Shown here piece after piece: positions 6,810 to 13,974 of a DNA stretch of 14,756 nt (within the stretch, counting starts at the first letter, position 1; each line of letters starts with the position of its first letter). The translations under genes were made by a program, and so were the position numbers. Under the pieces are notes generated by a model. That model did no database searches. It was given only the letters and a program-made list of their open reading frames with translations, and was not told the DNA's origin. The stretch comes from Microbacterium sp. p3-SID336 (GTDB lineage Bacteria > Actinomycetota > Actinomycetes > Actinomycetales > Microbacteriaceae): positions 1 through 14,756 of the forward strand of contig NZ_JALXPE010000081.1 in the NCBI RefSeq assembly GCF_025143365.1, written 5' to 3'.

Positions 6810-7796
6810 TCAGACCTTGGGCGCGTGGGTCTCGATCGAGATGATCCCGGAGCCCGGGTTGCTGGCGGAGAGGTGCACGACGGAGAACGCGCCCGTCTCG
6901 AGGTCGGCGGCGCTGCTGACGTAGGAGCCGTGCACGGTGCCCGTCGCAAGGGCGATCTCCGAGAGCAGGCCGGGGAGCACCGGACCGTGGCTGCACAGCA
7001 CGGCGGGTTTCCCGGCGCGGATCCGGCGGCCGACGACCGCGCGGAGGTCGGCGGTCCCGTCCTCCCACGCATCCTGGCTGATCTTCTCCGTGAGCACCGG
7101 CTTGCGGTCCAGCGCCTTCGCGAGCGGTGTCACGGTCTGCACGCAGCGCATGGCGTCGCTCGTCACGATCTTGCGCACACCGAAGGCCCGCAGGGGGCCG
7201 ACGACGGCCTTGGCCTGGCGCTTGCCGCGGTCGGTCAGCGGGCGCGCGGCATCGGGGCCGTCCCATTCCGATCGCGGCATGGCCTTGGCGTGGCGGAGCG
7301 CGATCACCGGGAAGGTCCGCAGCACGCCGTCCTCCACGAGTGCGGCGAACGCGTCGAGGATCTCGTGGTCGACGGGATAGCTGAGCGCCGCTCGGGCCTT
7401 CTTGATGCTGACCCACTCGAGCGCCGCGATCTCACGGTTGGGCACGAAGGTGGAGGCGCGGATCGCGTCGTCCGTGGCCTCGGCGGCCCAGTAGTGCACG
7501 ACCTTCTGCTTGCGTGACACCAGGTGGTATCGGCTGATGCCGACGGGCACCCCGAGCGCGACGCGGATCCCGGTCTCCTCGTGCACTTCGCGGACAGCCG
7601 TCTCGGCGAGCATCTCGCCGGGGTCGACCTTCCCCTTGGGCAGGGTGACGTCCCGATACTTCGTGCGGTGGATGAGCAGCACGCGCAGCTTGCCGTCGAG
7701 GACGCGCCACACTACGGCGCCCGCGGCGTACACGGCCTTGTCGGACCACTTCCCGCCCGCCGCGGAGTCCGGGAGCTGGACCTGCCGCGCCGTCAT
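6810..7796 (-). CDS. mutT1: MutT1-like Nudix hydrolase / histidine phosphatase fusion
   Basis: Two-domain cytosolic enzyme like mycobacterial MutT1, which hydrolyses 8-oxo-(d)GTP and related phosphorylated nucleotides, including dinucleoside polyphosphates. The N-terminal Nudix domain (about 20-150) has a complete Nudix box: G55, E61, R69, E70, E73, E74, G76. The C-terminal domain (about 163-328) is a SixA-like histidine phosphatase with '[12 protein letters not shown]' (His169), '[10 protein letters not shown]' near 212-221 and 'CSHGPVLPG' (His270). All key residues are present and the length (328) matches the family. The ATG at 7796 overlaps the ppk1 stop by four bases (ATGA), so translation is coupled to ppk1. 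The same ppk1-mutT1 order is known in M. tuberculosis (Rv2984-Rv2985). Confidence 0.92.
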   Translation of the reverse strand: MTARQVQLPDSAAGGKWSDKAVYAAGAVVWRVLDGKLRVLLIHRTKYRDVTLPKGKVDPGEMLAETAVREVHEETGIRVALGVPVGISRYHLVSRKQKVVHYWAAEATDDAIRASTFVPNREIAALEWVSIKKARAALSYPVDHEILDAFAALVEDGVLRTFPVIALRHAKAMPRSEWDGPDAARPLTDRGKRQAKAVVGPLRAFGVRKIVTSDAMRCVQTVTPLAKALDRKPVLTEKISQDAWEDGTADLRAVVGRRIRAGKPAVLCSHGPVLPGLLSEIALATGTVHGSYVSSAADLETGAFSVVHLSASNPGSGIISIETHAPKV

Positions 7797-9967
7797 CGAA
7801 CCGCCCTGGCACGCCGTCGACGCTGGATCATGCCCATGGTCTTATCCTGCAGGTCGACGAGCGGCCTGCCGTCGGCGTTCACGGCGTGGCGTTCCCACAC
7901 GCCCTCGGCGCCCAGGTGCCACGAGGACGTTCCGTCGTCCATCGCCAGGTCGAAGAAGGCCGTGAGCTCCTTGACGTGGGCGGGGTCGCTCACGCGTACC
8001 AGGGCCTCCACGCGGCGGTCCAGGTTGCGGTGCATCATGTCGGCGCTGCCGATGTACACCTGCGGGTCTCCGCCGTTCTCGAAGGCGAAGATCCGGGAGT
8101 GCTCGAGGTAGCGACCGAGGATGCTGCGCACCGTGATGTTCTCGCTGATGCCGTCGAGGTCCGTGCGCAGACTGCAGATGCCCCGCACCCACACATCCAC
8201 CTTCACGCCGGCCGCGCTCGCACGGTACAGGGCGTCGATGATCTCCTCGTCCACCATGGAGTTCACCTTGATCCGGATGTGCGCCGGCTCCCCGGCCTCC
8301 GCCCTGCGCCGCTCGGCGTCGATGAGCCGGATGAGTCCCTTGCGCAGATGCAGCGGCGCCACGAGCAGCCGTTTGAACTTCTTCTCGATCGCGTAGCCGC
8401 TGAGCTCGTTGAAGAGCCGCGTCAGGTCCTTGCCCACCTGCGCATCGGCGGTGAATAGACCGAAGTCCTCGTAGATGCGGCTGGTCTTGGGGTTGTAGTT
8501 GCCCGTGCCGACGTGCGAGTAGTGACGGAGCATGCCGTCCTCCTCGCGGATCACGAGCGCGAGCTTGCAGTGGGTCTTCAGGCCGACGAGCCCGTAGACC
8601 ACGTGCACTCCCGCCTTCTCCAGCTTGCGCGCCCACACGATGTTGTTGGCCTCGTCGAAGCGCGCCTTGACCTCGACCAGCGCCAGCACCTGCTTGCCGG
8701 CCTCGGCGGCGTCGATCAGCGCCTGCACCACGGGGCTGTCGCCCGAGGTCCGGTACAGCGTCTGCTTGATGGCGAGCACGTGCGGGTCGCGGGCGGCCTG
8801 CTCCAGGAACGCCTGCACGCTCGTGGTGAAGGACTCGTACGGGTGGTGCACGAGCACGTCCGACTTGCGGATCGCCTTGAAGATGTCGGCCCTGGTGTTC
8901 GAGCCTGTGGGCTGGAAGGCGACGGCCGTGGTCGGCAGGTGAGGCGGATAGCGGAGGTCGGGCCGGTCGATGCGGGACAGATCGAAGAGGCCGCGCAGGT
9001 CGAGCGGGCCGGGGAGGCGGTAGACCTCCTGGTCGGTGATGTCCAGCTCCCTGACCAGCAGGTCCATCGTGACGGCGTCCATGTCGTCGGTGATCTCCAG
9101 GCGGATGGGGGGACCGAAGCGACGGCGCAGCAGCTCCGCCTCGAGCGCCTGGATGAGGTTCTCGCTCTCGTCCTCCTCGATCTCGACGTCCTCGTTGCGG
9201 GTCAGGCGGAAGGCGTGGTGGTCGAGCACCTCCATGCCGGGGAACAGGTCGCCAAGGTGGTTGGCGATCAGCTCCTCCAGGCTCAGGAACCGCTTGATCT
9301 CGCCGCTGGACGGCACCTCGACGAAGCGCGGCAGCATGGGCGGCACCTTGAGCCGCGCGAACTCCTGCCGCCCGGTGCGGGCGTTCCGGATGCGGATCGC
9401 GAGGTTGAGCGAGAGGCCGGAGATGTAGGGGAACGGGTGTGCGGGATCGACGGCCAGCGGCATCAGGACAGGGAACACCTGCGCCTGGAAGTACTCGGTC
9501 AGGGCGGCGCGCTCGTCGTCGGTGAGCTCGGTCCAGTCGGTGATCTCGATGCCGGAGTCCGCGAGCGCCGGTCGCACCAGGCTCGTCCACGCGGCGGCGT
9601 GCCGCAGCTGCAGCGCGTGGGCCTCGCGGGAGATGTCAGCGAGGGCGTCGACGGGGGAGCGGCCGATGTTCGTCGGGACGGCGAGCCCGGTCATGATGCG
9701 CCGCTTGAGACCCGCGACGCGGACCATGAAGAACTCGTCGAGGTTGCTCGCGAAGATCGCGAGGAAGTTCGCGCGCTCCAGCTCCGGCAGCGTCGGATCC
9801 TCTGCGAGCTCGAGGACGCGCTGATTGAACGCCAGCCAGCTCAGCTCGCGATCGAGGTACCGATGGTCTGGCAGCTGGGAGTCCGGGGACTCGACGGCGT
9901 CGAAGTCGTCGTCTTCGGCGTCACCGAGCCCGGCGTCGGCGAGTGCGGGATCGATCATGGGGTACAT
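7793..9967 (-). CDS. ppk1: Polyphosphate kinase 1
   Basis: Reversibly transfers the terminal phosphate of ATP to polyphosphate, building the storage polymer. The 724-residue protein is full length. It has the N-domain opening '[20 protein letters not shown]' (from 36), '[21 protein letters not shown]' (from 67), the '[14 protein letters not shown]' region (177-190), and two phospholipase D-like domains. The autophosphorylated histidine is His466 in '[11 protein letters not shown]', followed by 'GTGNYNP' (487-493); the second active-site histidine is His646 in 'MMHRNLDRR'. The N-terminal 35 residues are acidic and poorly conserved. Two ATGs are possible, 9967 and 9958 (three codons later); a -10-like TTAGAT seven bases before the second makes a leaderless start there plausible. 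The gene overlaps mutT1 by four bases and lies 35 bases after glnR. Confidence 0.96.
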   Translation of the reverse strand: MYPMIDPALADAGLGDAEDDDFDAVESPDSQLPDHRYLDRELSWLAFNQRVLELAEDPTLPELERANFLAIFASNLDEFFMVRVAGLKRRIMTGLAVPTNIGRSPVDALADISREAHALQLRHAAAWTSLVRPALADSGIEITDWTELTDDERAALTEYFQAQVFPVLMPLAVDPAHPFPYISGLSLNLAIRIRNARTGRQEFARLKVPPMLPRFVEVPSSGEIKRFLSLEELIANHLGDLFPGMEVLDHHAFRLTRNEDVEIEEDESENLIQALEAELLRRRFGPPIRLEITDDMDAVTMDLLVRELDITDQEVYRLPGPLDLRGLFDLSRIDRPDLRYPPHLPTTAVAFQPTGSNTRADIFKAIRKSDVLVHHPYESFTTSVQAFLEQAARDPHVLAIKQTLYRTSGDSPVVQALIDAAEAGKQVLALVEVKARFDEANNIVWARKLEKAGVHVVYGLVGLKTHCKLALVIREEDGMLRHYSHVGTGNYNPKTSRIYEDFGLFTADAQVGKDLTRLFNELSGYAIEKKFKRLLVAPLHLRKGLIRLIDAERRRAEAGEPAHIRIKVNSMVDEEIIDALYRASAAGVKVDVWVRGICSLRTDLDGISENITVRSILGRYLEHSRIFAFENGGDPQVYIGSADMMHRNLDRRVEALVRVSDPAHVKELTAFFDLAMDDGTSSWHLGAEGVWERHAVNADGRPLVDLQDKTMGMIQRRRRARAVR

Positions 9968-9998
9968 CTAAGCACCGGCAGGTGTCGGGCGTGTGAAC
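9966..9998 (-). promoter_or_regulatory. Candidate PHO-like box and -10 upstream of ppk1
   Basis: On the minus strand GTTCACACGCC (9998-9988) is followed directly by CGACACCTGCC (9987-9977). Compared with the pstS unit GTTCACCTGCC these match at 9 and 8 of 11 positions and keep the 11-base phase. TTAGAT at 9971-9966 is a weak -10 candidate. If that -10 is used, the box covers the -35 position. All of this fits in the 35-base gap after glnR. Confidence 0.5.
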
Positions 9999-10002
9999 GC
10001 GC

Positions 10003-10692
10003 TCAGCGGCTGCCCACCAGCGCATCGTCGTCGTAGACGTTGAAGCGGTAGCCGACGTTGCGCACGGTGCCGATGATCTGCTCCTGGTCGCCGAGCTTCG
10101 CGCGCAGCCGTCGCACGTGGACGTCCACGGTCCGCGTGCCGCCGAAGTAGTCGTAGCCCCAGACCTCGCTCAGCAGCTGCTCCCGCGTGAACACCCGCGA
10201 CGGGTGCGTGGCCAGGAAGTGCAGCAGCTGGAACTCCTTGTACGTGAGGTCGAGCGGCTTGCCGTGCAGCTTGGCGGAGTACGACTGCTCGTCGATCGTG
10301 ACGCCGGAGGCCTGCACCCTGGAGGGCTCAGCGACCTCGTCACGGCGGGCGATGGCGAGACGCACGCGAGCGTCGATCTCGGCGGGGCCTGCGGTCGCGA
10401 GCAGGACGTCGTCGATGCCCCAGTCGCCCGACAGCGCGCTCATACCCCCCTCGGTGACCACGAGCAGCAGCGGTGCGCCCTGCCCGGTGGCGCGCAGCAG
10501 GCGGCACAGCGACTTGGCCCCGACGAGGTCGTGCCTGGCGTCGACCATGACCACGTCGTACTCGGGGGCGTTCACGAGCTGGGCGGGTTCGGCCGGGATC
10601 TGGCGCGTGCGGTGACTCAGCAGCTCCAGCGCGGGCAGCACCTGCTCCGAGAGGGGAGCGTTGGTCAGAACCAGCACCAGGGCCACGCGCAC
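10003..10692 (-). CDS. glnR: GlnR-type orphan OmpR-family transcriptional regulator
   Basis: DNA-binding regulator that in streptomycetes and mycobacteria controls nitrogen assimilation genes. Residues 1-115 are an atypical receiver domain: Asp51 in 'VMVDARHDL' is kept, but the acidic pair normally found at the end of strand 1 is absent ('VLVLTNAPL'), so ordinary phosphotransfer is unlikely. GlnR is known as an orphan that works without a partner kinase. Residues 127-220 are the winged helix with '[21 protein letters not shown]' from 148 and the recognition region '[23 protein letters not shown]'. These segments and '[19 protein letters not shown]' closely resemble M. tuberculosis Rv0818 as I remember it. 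The start is a GTG at 10692 with a GAGGA motif immediately before it. No kinase gene is adjacent. The gene lies upstream of ppk1 in the same direction. Confidence 0.88.
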   Translation of the reverse strand: MRVALVLVLTNAPLSEQVLPALELLSHRTRQIPAEPAQLVNAPEYDVVMVDARHDLVGAKSLCRLLRATGQGAPLLLVVTEGGMSALSGDWGIDDVLLATAGPAEIDARVRLAIARRDEVAEPSRVQASGVTIDEQSYSAKLHGKPLDLTYKEFQLLHFLATHPSRVFTREQLLSEVWGYDYFGGTRTVDVHVRRLRAKLGDQEQIIGTVRNVGYRFNVYDDDALVGSR

Positions 10693-10726
10693 TCCTCACC
10701 GGCGGGGGGTTCGACGCCGTGCCGCC

Positions 10727-10732
10727 ATGATA
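10727..10732 (-). promoter_or_regulatory. Predicted glnR -10 element
   Basis: TATCAT (minus strand, 10732-10727) fits TANNNT and would give a leader of about 28 bases before the GTG at 10692. No convincing -35 is present. The element falls where the -35 of the divergent 10761 gene would lie, so the two promoters may compete. Confidence 0.4.
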
Positions 10733-10748
10733 GCGGCCGTCGATGCGC

Positions 10749-10760
10749 AAGAATGGTGAC
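10749..10760 (+). promoter_or_regulatory. Weak leaderless-type -10 for the 10761 gene
   Basis: AAGAAT at 10749-10754 is followed by six bases (GGTGAC) and the ATG at 10761. The spacing equals that of the other leaderless candidates, but the first base departs from TANNNT. GGTGAC could instead serve as a very close ribosome binding site. Confidence 0.3.
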
Positions 10761-11051
10761 ATGTCAGAACCGGCACTCGCACCGCGCAACGCCTTCATGG
10801 GCGTGTTCGCCGTGTGGGCCGCTGCCTTCGTCGGCACGGTCGCGATCGGCATCGTCGCTCCCGAGGAGTGGCGGATCCCGTGGATGCTGGTGGGCTTCGG
10901 CGCCGTCGTCCTGCTGTCCTTCGCGGTGCAGCTCTGGTACGGGCGCACGCAGGGGTTCATCTTCCGCGTCGCGTCGAGCGTCACCGGCGCGCTCCTTCTC
11001 ATGGGGCTCATCTCGATCGGATTCGGGCTGGCCGCGCTGATCCCGTCCTGA
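10761..11051 (+). CDS. Small three-helix integral membrane protein (96 aa)
   Basis: I recognise no named family. The 96-residue protein is nearly all membrane: helices at about 11-33, 38-60 and 67-93, with a short positively charged loop 'WYGRTQGFIFR' between helices two and three and no enzymatic motif. Conserved actinobacterial membrane proteins of this size are frequent near glnR and metabolic genes, but I cannot assign a role. The ATG at 10761 is preferred over an in-frame ATG at 10743 because the promoter-like spacing and the hydrophilic 'MSEPALAPRN' start fit better; the longer form would add only six residues. The gene is divergent from glnR with 68 bases between starts, and is followed by a 37-residue membrane smORF 29 bases later. 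Confidence 0.72.
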   Translation: MSEPALAPRNAFMGVFAVWAAAFVGTVAIGIVAPEEWRIPWMLVGFGAVVLLSFAVQLWYGRTQGFIFRVASSVTGALLLMGLISIGFGLAALIPS

Positions 11052-11068
11052 GGGTGATATCCGCGCGC

Positions 11069-11080
11069 TAAGCTGGAGGC
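11069..11080 (+). promoter_or_regulatory. Leaderless-type promoter -10 for the 37-residue smORF
   Basis: TAAGCT at 11069-11074 fits TANNNT; six bases (GGAGGC) separate it from the ATG at 11081. GGAGG is present but only one base from the ATG, the same arrangement as at 704-709, so it more likely belongs to the promoter-to-start spacer than to a classical ribosome binding site. Confidence 0.55.
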
Positions 11081-11194
11081 ATGGACCTCATGGCGCTCGA
11101 AATCTTCTTCATCGGCCTGCTGGGCCTGGCGAGTCTCGCGATCGTCTTCGTGTCGGCCGTGGTGCTGCGCAACCTGTTCCGCGGCCAGCGCTGA
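11081..11194 (+). CDS. Single-helix membrane smORF (37 aa)
   Basis: A 37-codon frame: 'MDLMALEIFFIGLLGLASL' followed by 'AIVFVSAVVLRNLFRGQR' and TGA at 11192-11194. Residues about 5-28 form one membrane helix and the C-terminus is basic (R29, R33, R36-37 region), which predicts the N-terminus outside and the C-terminus in the cytoplasm. Support for it being real: a TANNNT hexamer six bases before the ATG, a clean amphipathic membrane-protein layout rather than Arg/Ala/Gly-rich shadow sequence, a stop seven bases before the next GTG, and its place in a plus-strand run of genes. I do not know its function; a small regulator or stabiliser of a membrane complex is one possibility. Confidence 0.68.
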   Translation: MDLMALEIFFIGLLGLASLAIVFVSAVVLRNLFRGQR

Positions 11195-11201
11195 CGCGAT
11201 C

Positions 11202-11804
11202 GTGATCGAGCTCCCCACCGACCTTCCCGCCGACCTCGCTCCTCTCGCCTGGTTGATCGGAGTGTGGGAGGGCACGGGCGTGATCGACTACCCGGTCGGC
11301 GACGAGCGCCTGCAGGGGGAGTTCTCGCACCGGGTCAGCTTCAGCCATGACGGCGGGCCGTTCCTCAACTACGCGGCGACCGCGACGTTCACGGGGGAAG
11401 ACCACGCCGTCTCCCTGGCGCTGACCGCCGAGTCCGGCTTCTGGCGTCTCGCGCGCCCTGCGGCTGCCACCGACCCGGGCCCCGGGCTGCTGCCCCCGAC
11501 CGCCGAGACCGTGGCACGGACGGTGGACGACGTCGAGGCTCTTCGCGCGGCGAACGGAGACTTCCCGCTGGAGGTCTCGGTGGCCCGGTCCGACGGGATG
11601 CTCGAGCTGTACCTGGGGGAGATCAACGGACCGCGCGTGGACATCTCGTCCGACGCCGTCGTGCGGGCTGCCGGCACCAAGGACTACACCTCCGCCTCGC
11701 GCATGTACGGCCTCGTCGACGGGCACCTGCTGTGGGCGTGGGACATCGCCGCCCTCGGCACCCCGCTGCGCGCACACGCCTCGGCGCGACTCGCGCGGGT
11801 GTGA
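11202..11804 (+). CDS. FABP/nitrobindin-like beta-barrel protein (DUF1794)
   Basis: Beta-barrel of the fatty-acid-binding-like / nitrobindin family (M. tuberculosis Rv0813c is a member as I recall). Nitrobindins bind ferric heme and react with nitric oxide or peroxynitrite; not every bacterial member has been tested. The 200-residue protein has the hallmark 'GVWEGTG' (20-26), a strand 'FSHRVSFSHDGGPFLNYAATATF' from 41, 'ESGFWRL' (77-83), and the C-terminal strand 'RAHASARLARV' with His192 where the heme-axial histidine is expected. The start is a GTG at 11202, seven bases after the smORF stop, with no clear Shine-Dalgarno sequence, so translation may be coupled to the smORF. It is followed 19 bases later by the YgfZ-family gene. 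Confidence 0.86.
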   Translation: MIELPTDLPADLAPLAWLIGVWEGTGVIDYPVGDERLQGEFSHRVSFSHDGGPFLNYAATATFTGEDHAVSLALTAESGFWRLARPAAATDPGPGLLPPTAETVARTVDDVEALRAANGDFPLEVSVARSDGMLELYLGEINGPRVDISSDAVVRAAGTKDYTSASRMYGLVDGHLLWAWDIAALGTPLRAHASARLARV

Positions 11805-11823
11805 GGACGACGGAGGGAGAGCC

Positions 11824-12948
11824 ATGAGCGACTTCGAGAACGTGCACGGTGCGGTCCCCGGAGAGCAGGGCATCGCCCACTTCGGGGATCCGTTCCGTGA
11901 GCAGCGACGGCTCGCCGCCGGTGATGCGGTCGCGCCGCTGGATGACCGGGCTGTGATCGAGGTCGCCGGCCCCGAGCGCCTCGGCTGGCTCGACTCGATC
12001 ACGTCGCAGGCCGTCGGGAGTCTCTCCGCGGGAGAGAGCACGGAACTGCTCGTGCTGGATCCGCAGGGCCGTGTGGAGCATGCGGCCGGCGTGCTGGACG
12101 ACGGCTCCTCGACCTGGCTGATCGCAGACGCGGCCGACGCCGAGGGTCTCGCGACCTGGCTGACGCGCATGAAGTTCCGCACCCAGGCGAGTGTGGAGTT
12201 GCGCCCCGAGCTGGCGCTGCTCGGCTTCGTCGACGGCGGTTCCGCCGCCGAGCTCGTGCGCGGCCTCGACGCCGCGCCGCTCGTGTGGGCCGACCCCTGG
12301 GAGCGCGTGAGCCTCGGCGGACACCAGTACGCCGAGGTCGCCGACCACCCCGGGGCCGCGTTGCCCTGGCGGGTCGCGATCGTGTCGGAGCAGACGGCGC
12401 GCGCGCTCGCCGAATCGGCGGCACCGGAGACCTTCGCCGGACTGCTCGCCGCGGAGGCTCTGCGCATCGCGGCCTGGCGTCCGCGCTGGGCGTCCGAGGT
12501 GGACGAGCGCTCCCTCCCGCATGAGTCGGACTGGATCCGCAGCGCCGTGCACCTGAACAAGGGGTGCTATCGCGGGCAGGAGACCGTCGCGAAGGTGCAC
12601 AACCTGGGCCACCCGCCCCGACGCCTCGCCGCTCTGCAGCTCGACGGCAGCGACGCGGTGCTCCCGGAGCCCGGCGCCCCCGTGTTCGCGGGGGAGGAGG
12701 AGGTCGGCCGCATCACCTCGGTCGCGCGTCACCACGAGGAGGGCCCGATCGCTCTGGCCATCCTGTCGCGACGCGCTCCGGCGGGCGACCTGGTCGTACG
12801 GGCCGAGGGCATCGACATCGCGGCGGGGCAGCAGGTCATCGTCCCCGCCGATGCCGGGGCGACGGCCGACATCCCGCGCCTGACAAGGCTCTCGCGACGC
12901 CCGAGCGCACCGGACCCCCGCGACGCCGCTCGCACGCCCGACGCGTAG
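11824..12948 (+). CDS. ygfZ: YgfZ/GcvT-family folate-binding protein
   Basis: Folate-binding protein of the YgfZ family (related to GcvT and to human IBA57), which helps the assembly or repair of iron-sulfur clusters; E. coli YgfZ also affects tRNA modification. The diagnostic 'KGCYRGQE' lies at 246-253 with conserved Cys248, followed by 'TVAKVHNLGHPPRRL'. GcvT-like N-terminal parts are visible at 'AVIEVAGPERLGWLDSITSQ' (43-62) and 'LLVLDPQGRVEHAAGVL'. The C-terminal barrel domain spans about 265-345. The last 20 residues, Pro/Asp/Ala/Arg-rich, look like a disordered tail. A strong ribosome binding site GGAGGG (11812-11817) lies six bases before the ATG. The stop codon falls inside the first copy of a 27-base tandem repeat. 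It pairs with the FABP/nitrobindin-like gene upstream, which suggests a shared link to metal or redox chemistry. Confidence 0.9.
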   Translation: MSDFENVHGAVPGEQGIAHFGDPFREQRRLAAGDAVAPLDDRAVIEVAGPERLGWLDSITSQAVGSLSAGESTELLVLDPQGRVEHAAGVLDDGSSTWLIADAADAEGLATWLTRMKFRTQASVELRPELALLGFVDGGSAAELVRGLDAAPLVWADPWERVSLGGHQYAEVADHPGAALPWRVAIVSEQTARALAESAAPETFAGLLAAEALRIAAWRPRWASEVDERSLPHESDWIRSAVHLNKGCYRGQETVAKVHNLGHPPRRLAALQLDGSDAVLPEPGAPVFAGEEEVGRITSVARHHEEGPIALAILSRRAPAGDLVVRAEGIDIAAGQQVIVPADAGATADIPRLTRLSRRPSAPDPRDAARTPDA

Positions 12949-13035
12949 TCAGCGGCTCGCACGCTCGACGCGGAGTCGTCGGCTCGCCTGCTCGACGCGG
13001 AGTCGTCGGCCCGCGCCTTCGACGCCCCGACAGCG
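12928..13035 (+). repeat. 27-base tandem repeat, four copies, spanning the ygfZ stop
   Basis: Copies lie at 12928-12954, 12955-12981, 12982-13008 and 13009-13035. Copies two and three differ at two adjacent bases; copies one and four are more diverged. Each begins GCTCGC or GCCCGC and, in copies two and three, ends GACGCGGAGTCGTCG. Being 27 bases, the unit keeps the ygfZ frame: the stop TAG in copy one aligns with GAG in copies two and three. Confidence 0.88.
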
Positions 13036-13094
13036 GCTGGCTCCGGCGAGCCGGTGAGGACCCGGGCCTCGGCCGATGTCGCGTGGCGCCGGTC
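12949..13094. other. Convergent gap between ygfZ and the methyltransferase gene
   Basis: Apart from the tandem repeats up to 13035, the gap holds one short hairpin at 13039-13052 (GGCTC / GAGCC, four-base loop) with no T tract. I see no strong terminator of the kind found at 2498-2535, and no other gene. Confidence 0.5.
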
Positions 13095-13916
13095 TCAGCG
13101 CGGGGCGACTGCAGCCCACGGGAGGGTGAGCTCGCCGAGACGCCACCGCGAGCGTCCTCCGAGCACCGGCCAACCCCGCTCCCGCAGCGCAGCGACCGCG
13201 GCGATGAACCGCTGCGTCGCCCCGAACGTCGCCAGGGGCGCTGCTCTGTCCCACTCGCGGTCCAGGTCGAGGAGGAGCGCATGCACGCGCTCGCCGGGGA
13301 CGTTGCGGTGGATGAGCGCCTTCGGCAGCCGTTCGGCGACGATGCTCGGATGCTCCAGTCCGCCGAGCCGCAGTGAGAGCGTGAACCGGACCGGCCCGCC
13401 GTCGGGCTGGACGTCCACCCAGCTGGCCACGCGTCCGATCTCGTCGCAGGTGCCTTCGACGAGCAGTCCGCCCGGTGCGAGTCGTGCGGCCATGGCGCGC
13501 CAGGCGTCGGGCACGTCGGCCTCGTCGTACTGACGCAGCACGTTCATGGCGCGGATGACCGCGGCGCGACGGCCCTGTGGCAGGGGCACCTCGAACCCGC
13601 CCCTGGCGAATGCCACGGCGAGGTCGGGTGGGAAGGGCGTCCGTCCTGCGCGCACCTCGACGAGCTGCGCCGCGGCGGTCGCGACCCGTACGGGGTCGAG
13701 CTCGAGGCCGAGCACCTCGGCGTCGTCCCTGACCCCGCGCAGACGCGCCGCGAGTTCGAAGGCGGTGACACCGCTGGCGCCGTACCCGAGGTCGACGACG
13801 AGGGGATCGGCCGCGCGGCGCAGGGCCGTGCTCGCCGCGATCCAGCGGTCGTTGCGGCGCAGCCGATTCGTCCCGGTCGTGCCGCGGGTCGGCCGTCCGA
13901 GCGGAGATGACGCCAT
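13095..13916 (-). CDS. Class I SAM-dependent methyltransferase-like protein
   Basis: Predicted cytosolic S-adenosylmethionine-dependent methyltransferase; the substrate cannot be named. From the ATG at 13916 it has 273 residues. The Rossmann-type SAM site is visible as motif I 'VVDLGYGASG' (40-49) and the post-I acidic strand end 'VLGLELDPVRV' (68-78, Glu72 and Asp74). Later strands are 'AAVIRAMNVLRQY' (118-130) and 'RLAPGGLLVEGTCDEIG' (145-161). The C-terminal part, about 175-273, is basic and aromatic and ends 'LGELTLPWAAV'. GGAGG sits eight bases before the ATG, which decides against a longer in-frame opening that would run into gpm. It is divergent from gpm with 58 bases between starts and convergent with ygfZ. 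Confidence 0.8.
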   Translation of the reverse strand: MASSPLGRPTRGTTGTNRLRRNDRWIAASTALRRAADPLVVDLGYGASGVTAFELAARLRGVRDDAEVLGLELDPVRVATAAAQLVEVRAGRTPFPPDLAVAFARGGFEVPLPQGRRAAVIRAMNVLRQYDEADVPDAWRAMAARLAPGGLLVEGTCDEIGRVASWVDVQPDGGPVRFTLSLRLGGLEHPSIVAERLPKALIHRNVPGERVHALLLDLDREWDRAAPLATFGATQRFIAAVAALRERGWPVLGGRSRWRLGELTLPWAAVAPR

Positions 13917-13962
13917 ACGTCCATCCTCCCCCGTCCGCGGCAGTGCTCGTTCCGCCGCCGGA

Positions 13963-13974
13963 TAAACTGGCCGC
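13963..13974 (+). promoter_or_regulatory. Leaderless-type promoter -10 for gpm
   Basis: TAAACT at 13963-13968 fits TANNNT and is followed by exactly six bases (GGCCGC) before the ATG at 13975. There is no Shine-Dalgarno sequence ahead of this ATG, which makes it the cleanest leaderless candidate of the window. Confidence 0.62.

Noticed and set aside
8513..10036. 507-codon plus-strand frame antisense to ppk1
   Set aside because: Mirrors the ppk1 codons, lacks any recognisable domain, and ppk1 is fully supported by its active-site motifs.
12928..13035. CRISPR-like array
   Set aside because: The units are contiguous with no unique spacers and there are no cas genes; they are simple tandem repeats.
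12946..13533. Read-through extension of ygfZ past its TAG
   Set aside because: The frame stays open, but beyond the repeats it is antisense to the methyltransferase gene and shows no protein-like composition; only the repeat part is of interest.
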